A DNA stretch of 29,195 nucleotides. Origin: Bacteroidales bacterium (GTDB lineage: Bacteria > Bacteroidota > Bacteroidia > Bacteroidales > F082). The stretch spans positions 1-29,195 of the forward strand of contig JAEEII010000033.1 of the NCBI GenBank assembly GCA_016281295.1, given 5' to 3'. A program made the position numbers and the translations under genes. Below are positions 1-6,572 of this stretch, piece by piece; the first letter of the stretch is position 1, and the number at the start of each line of letters is the position of its first letter. The notes under the pieces are model-generated. The model saw only the letters and a list, made by a program, of their open reading frames with translations, was not told the origin of the DNA and did no database searches.

Positions 1-236
1 AGCTCGGCCAGCAGCAGGTGGGCGTAATGCCGGTCGTATTCCGTTGCGGGTTCGGTGTCAAACCAGGGAATGAGCCGTGTCAACGCGCTGTCGGGTTGTT
101 GCCACATCAGGCTGTCAACGGATGCCAATTCGGGGTCTGCCGACGGCGCTTGCGTCGTCGGCACAGGGTGGTGGCACGATGCGAAAACCATCGAAACGCA
201 ACACAACAGGCTCCATAAGACGGAACGGGGGCTCAT
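1..236 (-). CDS. TPR-type lipoprotein, N-terminal part (runs off window)
   Basis: An open frame starts at an ATG at 234-236 and runs leftward off the window edge, so only about 78 codons are visible. The product begins with a short hydrophobic signal ending in a lipobox (VFASC, Cys at about residue 21), so it should be an outer or periplasmic lipoprotein. The mature start carries DSLMWQQPDSAL followed by a HYAHLLLAEL segment. That pattern is familiar from the N-termini of Bacteroidales tetratricopeptide lipoproteins of unknown role. The upstream ATG a few bases earlier hits a stop after two codons, which fixes this start. A TATCTTTG box lies 27 bases upstream. The family call rests on pattern memory only, since the TPR repeats themselves lie outside the window. 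Confidence 0.7.
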   Translation of the reverse strand, partial: MSPRSVLWSLLCCVSMVFASCHHPVPTTQAPSADPELASVDSLMWQQPDSALTRLIPWFDTEPATEYDRHYAHLLLAE

Positions 237-262
237 TCTTTCATCCGTTATTTTTCGTTTTG

Positions 263-270
263 CAAAGATA
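263..270 (-). promoter_or_regulatory. Bacteroidota -7 promoter box (TATCTTTG)
   Basis: Read on the minus strand this is TATCTTTG, an exact match to the Bacteroidota -7 consensus TAnnTTTG. It is placed to start transcription about 20 bases before the ATG of the leftmost lipoprotein gene. No TTG stands at the ideal 19-base spacing, so the call rests on the -7 box and its position. Confidence 0.55.
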
Positions 271-332
271 AACAAATCCCACCATTATTGACGGGATTGT
301 TGATGATTCAAGAAATTAATAAAGGGGGATTC

Positions 333-528
333 TCAATTCTTGACCCACTTTCCGCTGCCCAGTTTCTGGTCGTCGCACCAGATCTCCCAGAGATAGACAC
401 CCGAGGGCCATCCACCCGCGTTGATGATGGCCTGAATGGAGGTTACTGTAGCCATCCATGAAATTGGTGCTATAAGCACTTTGCCATGCTGTTGAAATCA
501 GCAGAGCCAACAGCAGTGCAAATTGTTT
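333..528 (-). pseudogene. Remnant of a type IX secretion cargo protein
   Basis: Two fragments in different frames lie end to end on the minus strand. From 528 downward one frame reads KQFALLLALLISTAWQSAYS, a convincing signal peptide without a start codon. From about 480 down to the TGA at 333-335 another frame reads WPSGVYLWEIW followed by KLGSGKWVKN and a stop. That matches the closing strands of type A C-terminal sorting domains used by the type IX secretion system. Signal and sorting tail are thus only a few dozen codons apart and out of frame, as expected if an internal deletion removed the body of the gene. An 8-bp inverted repeat (487-494 with 508-515) lies inside. I infer a dead gene. 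A sequencing artefact cannot be excluded. Confidence 0.45.
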
Positions 529-584
529 TTATTTGTAGTGTGTTGGTAAGGTGGGAGACGCTTTGGATGTGCCCATCCTCCCCT

Positions 585-722
585 CTACTTGCTCCATTTC
601 GTGCAAGTGTGACAATTTCTCGGTGCCTTGCGCTGACCGAAGTTCTGCTGGCTGCGACAGCTAACCCAGAGCAATGAAGCAACCAAAATAGTCAAAACAA
701 TTATGATTCGTTTCTTTTTCAT
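585..722 (-). CDS. Small CxxC lipoprotein, 45 residues
   Basis: A complete small frame runs from ATG (720-722) to TAG (585-587). The product starts MKKKRIIIVLTILVASLLWVS and has a lipobox LWVSC with the lipidated Cys at residue 22, leaving a mature peptide of only 24 residues. That peptide is basic and ends NCHTCTKWSK, with a CxxC pair at residues 37 and 40. This is a textbook short lipoprotein layout: basic N-terminus, hydrophobic core, lipobox. I do not know the family and assign no function. Metal or haem binding, or redox activity, by the CxxC would be speculation. It stands between a repeat element upstream and a broken gene downstream, so it is probably transcribed alone or by read-through from the envelope block. 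No clear TAnnTTTG box was found directly upstream. Confidence 0.6.
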   Translation of the reverse strand: MKKKRIIIVLTILVASLLWVSCRSQQNFGQRKAPRNCHTCTKWSK

Positions 723-733
723 ATTCTAACGAT

Positions 734-874
734 ATTTAACACCTAACCTCACCCCCCGACCCCCTCTCCACAGTGGAGAGGGGGAGCGTTCTACCCAGGG
801 TTTCTACCGAGGTTAAACCCCTAACAGTGTATCTCCCTCTAAATTATAAATTCTAAATTATAAATTCTAAATTC
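734..874. repeat. Intergenic repeat copy A with 25-nt palindrome
   Basis: This stretch is nearly identical to 4296-4436. Shared order: ATTTAACnCCTAACC, a C-rich run, a perfect palindrome, TTCTACCC, TACCGAG, then CTCCCTCTAAATTATAAATT repeats. The palindrome at 760-784 has 12-base arms (CCCCCTCTCCAC and its complement) around a single A. The copy ends at the stop codon of the EnvC-like gene. It has no T-run after the hairpin, so it is not a standard intrinsic terminator. It could be a REP-like or MITE-like element; no open frame is visible in it. Confidence 0.8.
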
Positions 875-2125
875 TCACCTCGCCAACCAAACCGACGGAT
901 TCAATGTGCCGGTACCTTGACGTAACTCAAAATGAAGTTCTGTCTTCCCTTCCGACTTGTCGGTATGTACCCTGCCGATTTCCTGTTTCGTCTTTACCTT
1001 GTCGCCTCGATTCACAAATACCTCATCCAATTGGGAATAGACAGTGAAATAGTCTCCATGACGGATGATAACACCAATGTTGGAGGCCGAGGGCTTTACC
1101 ACACTCACTACCACACCCTCGAAAACACATCGCGCACGAGCGTTCTCAGTAGTAGCAATATCTATGCCGTCGTTGGTCACAGTGACTTTGCTGGAAATCG
1201 CCGACGCGTGTTTGCCGTAAGAACTCGCTATAACGCCTTTTTCCACCGGCCATGGTAATCTACCCTTGTTGGCAGAGAAACTCGTCGAGAGGGCCTTTTC
1301 CGAGGGCGTGAGAGCCATTTTATCAGCCTTTGTGTTCGTATTCTTCGAATTCTTGGCATTCTTCGCCTCCTTGGCGGCACGTTCGTTGGCTTTTCTGATT
1401 TCCTCAGCGATAATCTTGTCAATCTCCTTTTGGAATTTCTTGGCCTGAGCTTGTTTTTCCTTGATGCTTTGCTGGATGCTCCCCTCTTTTTTCTTCAGCT
1501 GAGCCACTTGCGCGTTGAGTTCAGCCTTTTCGTTGACCAAGGTCTCCTGCTGCGACTTTTCGTCAGCCAACAAGGCGGCTTGCTGCTCTCGGTTTTTTCG
1601 CTGGGCACCAACTTCATCGCTGACTTTCTTCTGGGTGGCGGAGATCTGGTTCATCTTGGTCTTTCGTGCCTCCGTGAATTGCTGGATATAACGAAGCCGA
1701 CGCATGGCTTGGTTGAAATCCTCAGCGGCAAAGATAAACTCCAGCTGATCGTAATGGCTCCGGTTTTTGTAGGCGAATTCCACCATCTTCGCATATTCCT
1801 TCCGCAGCTTCTTGAGCTCACCATTCAAGGTTTTGATGTTCGCCTCGCCTTTCGTGATATTGTTCTCCAACACCTGTATTTGCTCATTATAAGCATTAAT
1901 CAGCCGTTGACGTTTTTTGATTTTCTTATCCATGAGCGACACCTGATTGAGTGTCACTTCCTTGCTCTTTGAAGTCTCTTTCAATAACTTGTTCGCAGTG
2001 GCGATATCTTTTTGCAAAGCTTTGACCTCCTTCTCGAGCGACTCTTTGCTGCGCTGGGCAAAACCACCCACTGCAAAAAACAGGCTCAAGATGACCATCA
2101 CTACATATCTACCTGTCATTCTCAT
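875..2125 (-). CDS. EnvC-like murein hydrolase activator (degenerate M23/LytM)
   Basis: A 416-residue exported protein. A signal peptide ends near residue 23 (GGFAQ), then long coiled coil follows over about residues 25-270 (Lys/Glu/Gln-rich heptads), then a linker and a C-terminal LytM/M23 domain at about 295-416. The zinc site is degraded. The HxGxD motif reads NDGID (Asn318 instead of His, Asp322 kept), the usual YxHL reads YSQL, and HxH reads ELH (Glu396, His398). Coiled coil plus a catalytically dead LytM fold is the hallmark of EnvC/NlpD-type activators, which switch on amidases at the division septum rather than cutting peptidoglycan. Its ATG overlaps the stop of the DUF4292 gene by 4 bases (ATGA), implying translational coupling. 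A second in-frame Met at residue 3 is possible. The architecture is clear; the partner amidase is not in the window. Confidence 0.88.
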   Translation of the reverse strand: MRMTGRYVVMVILSLFFAVGGFAQRSKESLEKEVKALQKDIATANKLLKETSKSKEVTLNQVSLMDKKIKKRQRLINAYNEQIQVLENNITKGEANIKTLNGELKKLRKEYAKMVEFAYKNRSHYDQLEFIFAAEDFNQAMRRLRYIQQFTEARKTKMNQISATQKKVSDEVGAQRKNREQQAALLADEKSQQETLVNEKAELNAQVAQLKKKEGSIQQSIKEKQAQAKKFQKEIDKIIAEEIRKANERAAKEAKNAKNSKNTNTKADKMALTPSEKALSTSFSANKGRLPWPVEKGVIASSYGKHASAISSKVTVTNDGIDIATTENARARCVFEGVVVSVVKPSASNIGVIIRHGDYFTVYSQLDEVFVNRGDKVKTKQEIGRVHTDKSEGKTELHFELRQGTGTLNPSVWLAR

Positions 2126-2634
2126 AATTTGATCCTTTCATAATGTTGGTTGATTTTAATGGGGAAAGTAGTAGGTATGTCCCATTGAATATCCGTATAA
2201 TGGAATTTGGCCGTAAAGGGTTCCCAAGGAATCGTGATGGTGTCGTTGTTGCCGCCACCCAATAACAACGTCTGTAGCGATGATGTGCACATCGTCGCTA
2301 CATGGGAAATCGGTTCCATCAGATAGGTCCTTTCGGCGCGATTCACTAAAACGACAGAGTCGTTGGTAACCAATGCACGTATGGCCTCCACCCCCATCAC
2401 CGAGGCAGAAAGCCAAATGGTACTGTCGCGCCGCATCCGGAGCTGACCCGTGAAGGGATAGGTTGTGTGTTGTGTGTTATGCGTTAATTCTCCAGTCAAG
2501 TTGGCGGTCATCCACTCATAATGAACCCCATGCGCCACCGGAGAAACAAGCTTCTTCTTGGAGCCACACGACGACACGAGCAACAGCAAAGCCATCACCA
2601 TCAACAACAAACCGATTTCCCCTCTCCTACTCAT
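2122..2634 (-). CDS. DUF4292-family lipoprotein
   Basis: A 170-residue lipoprotein. The N-terminus has a basic start, a leucine-rich core and a lipobox (LVSSC, Cys at residue 23). The mature part alternates short hydrophobic and polar stretches consistent with beta strands, including DSTIWLSASVMGVEAIRAL and a later YLMEPISH segment. This resembles DUF4292, a Bacteroidota lipoprotein family with a LolB/outer-membrane-lipoprotein-like fold. Family knowledge suggests an envelope role, but no precise function is established. It overlaps the TPR gene upstream by 8 bases and the EnvC-like gene downstream by 4, so the three are almost certainly one transcript. The TPR-DUF4292-M23 order is one I recognise from other Bacteroidales. 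Length fits a single-domain family member, perhaps slightly short. Confidence 0.75.
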   Translation of the reverse strand: MSRRGEIGLLLMVMALLLLVSSCGSKKKLVSPVAHGVHYEWMTANLTGELTHNTQHTTYPFTGQLRMRRDSTIWLSASVMGVEAIRALVTNDSVVLVNRAERTYLMEPISHVATMCTSSLQTLLLGGGNNDTITIPWEPFTAKFHYTDIQWDIPTTFPIKINQHYERIKL

Positions 2635-4273
2635 CTCGCAATCCCTTGGCTTTGTTACGGTATTCTTCCGCCTTCTCTTTCTGGTTCACTTTTTCGAGAA
2701 TGTCGGCATAATGATGATAATAGGTCTTGTCGGGTTGTTTCAACAAACGGATGGCCTTCTCCATCTGGGCTTCAGCGGCTTCATACTCCCCTTTCTGATA
2801 AAGCACCCAAGCGTATGTGTCGAGATAGATGGCATTGTTTGGCTCAAGTTCCACAGCGTGAAGCGACATTTCCTTGGCTCGGTCAAGACGTTCCTTGCGG
2901 AGGGCAAGATAGTAGGCATAGTTGTTCAACACCAAGGCGTTGTCAGGATCAAAGTTCAGCACCCTTTCGTAAGCGTCAAAGGATTTCTCAACCTCGCCCA
3001 CGGCATGATAAAGGTCGCCGAGATAACTGTCGAAGTCGGCCAACAGTTTCTTGTCGGTTACAAATTTGCGACCTTTCTCAAAATAAGTGATGGCCTGTTC
3101 GTCTTGTTTGTCGAGGGCGTGCGACACCCCGGCAAACCAATAGAAGACCGGCTGCGTGGGATAATACTGCAAGGCCTGGAGCGAGTGTTTCATCAAAGAG
3201 TCGTTCTCCATCAGCGGCGCCTCACAAAGCACGGTGTACTGTAAAGCCGCATAGTTGCTCGGCTCATACTTCAGAGCCTTCAGGGCCATGTCGCGACAAG
3301 CAGCATAATCCTCGTGGTTGATGTGATAAGAAGCCAAAATGAGATATCCCATCTTGTCGTTCGGATAATTCGTGATAAAGGCCTGCCCCGCCCTTAAGGC
3401 TTGCTGGTCGATCTGCTTACCTGCTTGGAACTTGTTGAACCAATAGTCATAGATATTGGCTTTGGTGTTGAAGTCGAGATTTTTGTTGTTGATGGCAGCG
3501 ATGAGCTCTTCAAAGGCCTTGTCGAGATCTCCTTGTTTCTCGTAATATTCCAATAAAGCGACGTTGATATAGGGATCGTTAGGGTCGATGGTTTTGATTT
3601 GTTCATACAACTTGATGGCTTCATTTTCTTTGCCATTTTCCATGTAATACTTGGCCAGCATGTTGTAATAACGGGTGTCTTCAGGGTTTTCATCCACCAA
3701 CTTCTTTAACTCATTGAGCACACTTTTGTTCTTTCCCTGCCGTTTGTAAATCTCGATACGCTGTTCACTAATAAGGGAGTTGCTACCCAACTGCTTCTCT
3801 AGGAGGTTGAGTTTCTCGAGGGCATCGTCGTACTTCTCGGCAATCAAATACACCTCTATCAGCTCGCTAAGCATGTCAACGTCACCCGGGTATTTGGCGG
3901 TAAGGGATTCATACACCTCGATAAAGTCGTCATACTGCTCGAAGTTACGGTAGAAACGACCCAAACGCATTTGGTACCATTTGTTTTCGGGGTCGATTTC
4001 GGTGGCCTTTTTAATCATAGCGAAGGCATCCTCCAGCCTACCCACCAGGATGTATTGTCCACTTAACTCGTACATGCTGGCGGCATCGTCGGGCATATAT
4101 TTCAAGGCTTTTTCAAAATGCTCTATGGCGCCATTGACGTCGTCACGGTATTTGCATTCGATGCCTTTGGAGAAACTCATGGCATTTTTACGGACATCGC
4201 CCTGAGCCTCGACATCAATTGTAACGGCTAACAGCGCTACAAAAAAACAACCAAATAATAATATCCTCTTCAT
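2627..4273 (-). CDS. Exported tetratricopeptide repeat protein
   Basis: A 548-residue protein with a cleavable signal peptide (about residues 1-24, ending DVEAQ), so periplasmic or outer-membrane facing. The rest is built from TPR units: AIEHFEKALKYMPDDA near residue 50, AFAMIKKATEIDPENKWY near 83, and others such as YEQIKTIDPNDPY, SFDAYERVLNFDPDNALVLN and EMSLHAVELEPNNAIY through to about residue 530. It ends in a charged helix. TPR solenoids are scaffolds for protein-protein contact; the partners are unknown, though co-transcription with DUF4292 and an EnvC-like activator points to envelope assembly or cell-wall remodelling. The start follows repeat copy B and has no obvious Shine-Dalgarno. 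The stop lies inside the DUF4292 coding start (8-base overlap). Confidence 0.85.
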   Translation of the reverse strand: MKRILLFGCFFVALLAVTIDVEAQGDVRKNAMSFSKGIECKYRDDVNGAIEHFEKALKYMPDDAASMYELSGQYILVGRLEDAFAMIKKATEIDPENKWYQMRLGRFYRNFEQYDDFIEVYESLTAKYPGDVDMLSELIEVYLIAEKYDDALEKLNLLEKQLGSNSLISEQRIEIYKRQGKNKSVLNELKKLVDENPEDTRYYNMLAKYYMENGKENEAIKLYEQIKTIDPNDPYINVALLEYYEKQGDLDKAFEELIAAINNKNLDFNTKANIYDYWFNKFQAGKQIDQQALRAGQAFITNYPNDKMGYLILASYHINHEDYAACRDMALKALKYEPSNYAALQYTVLCEAPLMENDSLMKHSLQALQYYPTQPVFYWFAGVSHALDKQDEQAITYFEKGRKFVTDKKLLADFDSYLGDLYHAVGEVEKSFDAYERVLNFDPDNALVLNNYAYYLALRKERLDRAKEMSLHAVELEPNNAIYLDTYAWVLYQKGEYEAAEAQMEKAIRLLKQPDKTYYHHYADILEKVNQKEKAEEYRNKAKGLRDE

Positions 4274-4295
4274 AAATTTAAATTCTTCTACCGAG

Positions 4296-4436
4296 ATTTA
4301 ACCCCTAACCTCACCCCCCGACCCCCTCTCCACTGTGGAGAGGGGGAGGGTTCTACCCTGGGGCCTTTCCTACCGAGATTTAACCCCTAACGGGGTAGCT
4401 CCCTCTAAATTATAAATTATAAATTATAAATTCTCA
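4296..4436. repeat. Intergenic repeat copy B with 25-nt palindrome
   Basis: Second copy of the element at 734-874, in the same orientation, filling most of the gap between dut and the TPR gene. The palindrome is 4322-4346 with arms identical to copy A, but the centre base is T instead of A. A further degenerate piece (CTAACGGGGTATCTAACCCC) continues to about 4460. The AT-rich tail is a run of AAATTAT/TATAAATT units. Confidence 0.8.
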
Positions 4437-4465
4437 TTCTAACGGGGTATCTAACCCCTACCCTC

Positions 4466-4903
4466 TCAACTCTTCCCCGTGTGTCCAAATCCACCTGCGC
4501 CTCGTTCGGTTTCGGTCAGGGTTTCAACCTGCACGATATCGGCTTGCTCGCATCGGGCGATGACCAGCTGGGCAATGCGATCGCCACTGTTGACGGCGAA
4601 TGGCTGGTCCGAGAGATTGATGAGAATCACACAGACCTGTCCGCGATAGTCGGCGTCGATGGTGCCCGGCGAATTCAAGACGGTGATGCCGCTCTTGATG
4701 GCCAGCCCACTGCGGGGTCGCACCTGACCTTCGTAGCCTTCGGGAATCTCCATAAAAAGACCTGTCGGCACAAGACGGCGTTGCATCGGTTCAAGAGTAA
4801 TAGGACCATCCGGCAAATAGGCGCGGAGATCCATGCCGGCGGAGTTTGGGGTCTCGTAGGTCGGCAAAGGGTTGTTCGACTGATTGATTATCTTTATTTT
4901 CAT
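4466..4903 (-). CDS. dut: dUTP diphosphatase (dUTPase)
   Basis: A 145-residue trimeric-type dUTPase that hydrolyses dUTP to dUMP and pyrophosphate, keeping uracil out of DNA and feeding thymidylate synthesis. All five motifs are visible in order: [43 protein letters not shown], and the C-terminal P-loop-like [13 protein letters not shown]. Motif V has His where Ser is common (FGSTG). The start at 4901-4903 (MKIKIINQ) gives the usual family length. An in-frame ATG further up at 5089 would add 62 residues of low-complexity SPNSPTP sequence and overlap the flippase gene by about 120 bases, so I reject it. The gene follows the flippase after 65 bases of short tandem repeats and is followed by repeat copy B. 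Confidence 0.95.
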   Translation of the reverse strand: MKIKIINQSNNPLPTYETPNSAGMDLRAYLPDGPITLEPMQRRLVPTGLFMEIPEGYEGQVRPRSGLAIKSGITVLNSPGTIDADYRGQVCVILINLSDQPFAVNSGDRIAQLVIARCEQADIVQVETLTETERGAGGFGHTGKS

Positions 4904-4904
4904 C

Positions 4905-4979
4905 GGCGAATTATTTTGAGGTGTCGGCGAATTAGGCGAATTAAGCGAATTTTTTGGGGTTGGCGAATTTAGTGAATTA
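4905..4979. repeat. Short tandem repeat of GGCGAATTA units
   Basis: Six copies of a 9-base unit close to GGCGAATTA start at 4905, 4926, 4935, 4944, 4962 and 4971 with T/G-rich spacers between some of them. The array occupies the flippase-dut gap and includes the flippase stop codon. In the dut reading frame it would encode repeated [10 protein letters not shown], which produces the false N-terminal extension of dut. Confidence 0.75.
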
Positions 4980-6471
4980 TTTTTCTGTTTTTGAGCCAGG
5001 AGAGAACTCCGGCTACTAAGTCTTTTTCTTTTAGGCAAACGAAGGCAAAGAAGATGAACAACAAGAAGGTATTGACTACCAAAGTCCATGCCGTGCTTTC
5101 AAGGTGGATCTGTTTTTGGACGAAATAAAGGGTGATGGTGACAGCAAAATAAACGAAAGCAGAATTCAAATCGTATGGAATAGGAGCCTTTTTCTGCCCG
5201 ACAAAGTACGACAAAATCATGCAAGTGCCGTACCCTGCAAAGCCACCCCAAGCACAAGCCATGTACCCGTATTTTGGCACAAAGATGAAGTTAATGGCCA
5301 ACAACACCGCACAGCCAATGGCGGAAAAAATGGCACCCCACCAGGTTTCATCGATGAGCTTGTACCAAAACGAAAGGTTGAAATAGATACCCATGAAAAT
5401 CTCAGCCATCATCACGATAGGCACCACACGCAAACCCTCACGGTAATCTGCTCCCACAAGGTACTGCAAAAGAGGCATATACATCACAACGGCAAGGAAA
5501 GCCAACAACGTGAAGATAATGAAATACTTCATCACCTTGGCCTGGGTTTCTTTGTCGGCGGTGTCGCGCTTGCCACCAAAGACAAAAGGCTCGTAAGCAT
5601 ACCGGAAGGCTTGGGTGATCATGGCCATAATCATCGCGATCTTCACACAAGCCCCATAAATGCCAAGTTGCTCCTCACCCTCCAAACCAGGAACGATTTT
5701 CTTGAAAACGATTTTGTCGGCCACCTGATTGAGAATCCCAGCCAAACCCAAAAGCAGAATAGGCCATGTGTATCGCAACATCTGTTTCAACAAAGGTCGG
5801 TCGATGCCATGACGCAGCTTCTTGATTTCAGGGACAAAACCAATATTGACAAGCGTGGTGCATATCAAATTGGCAATGAAGATATAACCCACCTGATAAT
5901 ATTCGTGATACCATCCCATCATGGAAGGGTAATGCTCCTTGAGGAAAGGTGCCAGATAAAAAATAAACAGGTTGAGCAACAGGCTCATGACGATGAATGA
6001 GAGTTTCAAGGTCATGAACTTGATGGGACGATTCTCATAGCGAAGCCGTGCAAACAAGATAGACTGGAAGGCATCGAACGCTACGATAATCGCCATGATT
6101 TCCACAAACTCAGGATGCAGGGCATAATCTAAAGCACCTGCAATGGGTTTCAGAAATATCGAGACAAGAATCAAGAAAACCAAAGAGACAAAACCAACGG
6201 AAAGCCCCGCCGTAGAGAAGGCCTTGTCGGGATCAACATCTTCCTTGTTGGAAAAACGGAAGAAAGTGGTCTCCATGCCAAATGTCAAAATGACAAAAAG
6301 CAGAGCCGTATAGGCATACAAGTTGGTCACAATGCCATAGCCCCCCGATTCAGCGGCCATCCGATGGGTGTGGATGGGCACTAGCAGATAGTTCAAAAAC
6401 CTGCCGATGATGCTACTCAAACCATAGATGGCGGTTTGTTTCGCCAAAGAACCTAATTTGCTTTCTGACAT
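4969..6471 (-). CDS. Oligosaccharide flippase family protein (MOP/Wzx-like)
   Basis: A 500-residue polytopic inner-membrane protein with roughly 12-14 hydrophobic segments spread over the whole length and short charged loops. The N-terminal [25 protein letters not shown] is typical of the polysaccharide-biosynthesis branch of the MOP exporters. These proteins flip lipid-linked oligosaccharides across the cytoplasmic membrane for O-antigen, capsule or related polymers. Length fits the family. No polymerase or glycosyltransferase gene is directly adjacent, so the substrate cannot be inferred; a lipid II or general glycan role is also possible. A promoter box (TAAATTTG) stands 57 bases upstream. 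It is followed by dut after 65 bases, so the two may be co-transcribed. The last few residues overlap the 9-base tandem repeat. Confidence 0.88.
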   Translation of the reverse strand: MSESKLGSLAKQTAIYGLSSIIGRFLNYLLVPIHTHRMAAESGGYGIVTNLYAYTALLFVILTFGMETTFFRFSNKEDVDPDKAFSTAGLSVGFVSLVFLILVSIFLKPIAGALDYALHPEFVEIMAIIVAFDAFQSILFARLRYENRPIKFMTLKLSFIVMSLLLNLFIFYLAPFLKEHYPSMMGWYHEYYQVGYIFIANLICTTLVNIGFVPEIKKLRHGIDRPLLKQMLRYTWPILLLGLAGILNQVADKIVFKKIVPGLEGEEQLGIYGACVKIAMIMAMITQAFRYAYEPFVFGGKRDTADKETQAKVMKYFIIFTLLAFLAVVMYMPLLQYLVGADYREGLRVVPIVMMAEIFMGIYFNLSFWYKLIDETWWGAIFSAIGCAVLLAINFIFVPKYGYMACAWGGFAGYGTCMILSYFVGQKKAPIPYDLNSAFVYFAVTITLYFVQKQIHLESTAWTLVVNTFLLFIFFAFVCLKEKDLVAGVLSWLKNRKIIH

Positions 6472-6527
6472 TGAGAGTTGAAAATTGAAATTTGAGAACT
6501 GAGCGTTGGCATACTGGGATTAAAACG

Positions 6528-6535
6528 CAAATTTA
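6528..6535 (-). promoter_or_regulatory. Bacteroidota -7 promoter box (TAAATTTG)
   Basis: The minus-strand reading is TAAATTTG followed by CG, an exact TAnnTTTG match in the 101-base gap between the histidine kinase and the flippase. It suggests a separate transcript for flippase-dut, with a leader of about 50 bases. Confidence 0.5.
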
Positions 6536-6572
6536 GGATTTATATTTGGAATAAAGCGTTTTTTTATTGGAA

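Noticed and set aside
316..510. 64-residue minus-strand frame starting at a TTG
   Set aside because: Its first residues are part of a signal peptide but the rest is out of frame with the recognisable sorting tail, so I treat it as part of a pseudogene.
1430..1972. 180-residue plus-strand frame antisense to the EnvC-like gene
   Set aside because: Leucine/phenylalanine-rich shadow of a Lys/Glu-rich coiled coil on the other strand.
2558..3244. 228-residue plus-strand frame
   Set aside because: Shadow of the TPR and DUF4292 genes; no family features.
4904..5089. In-frame N-terminal extension of dut
   Set aside because: It is low-complexity, produced by the 9-base tandem repeat and by sequence inside the flippase gene. 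Known dUTPases start at the [12 protein letters not shown] segment.
5104..6000. 298-residue plus-strand frame
   Set aside because: His/Gln-rich antisense of the flippase gene, with no signal or motif.
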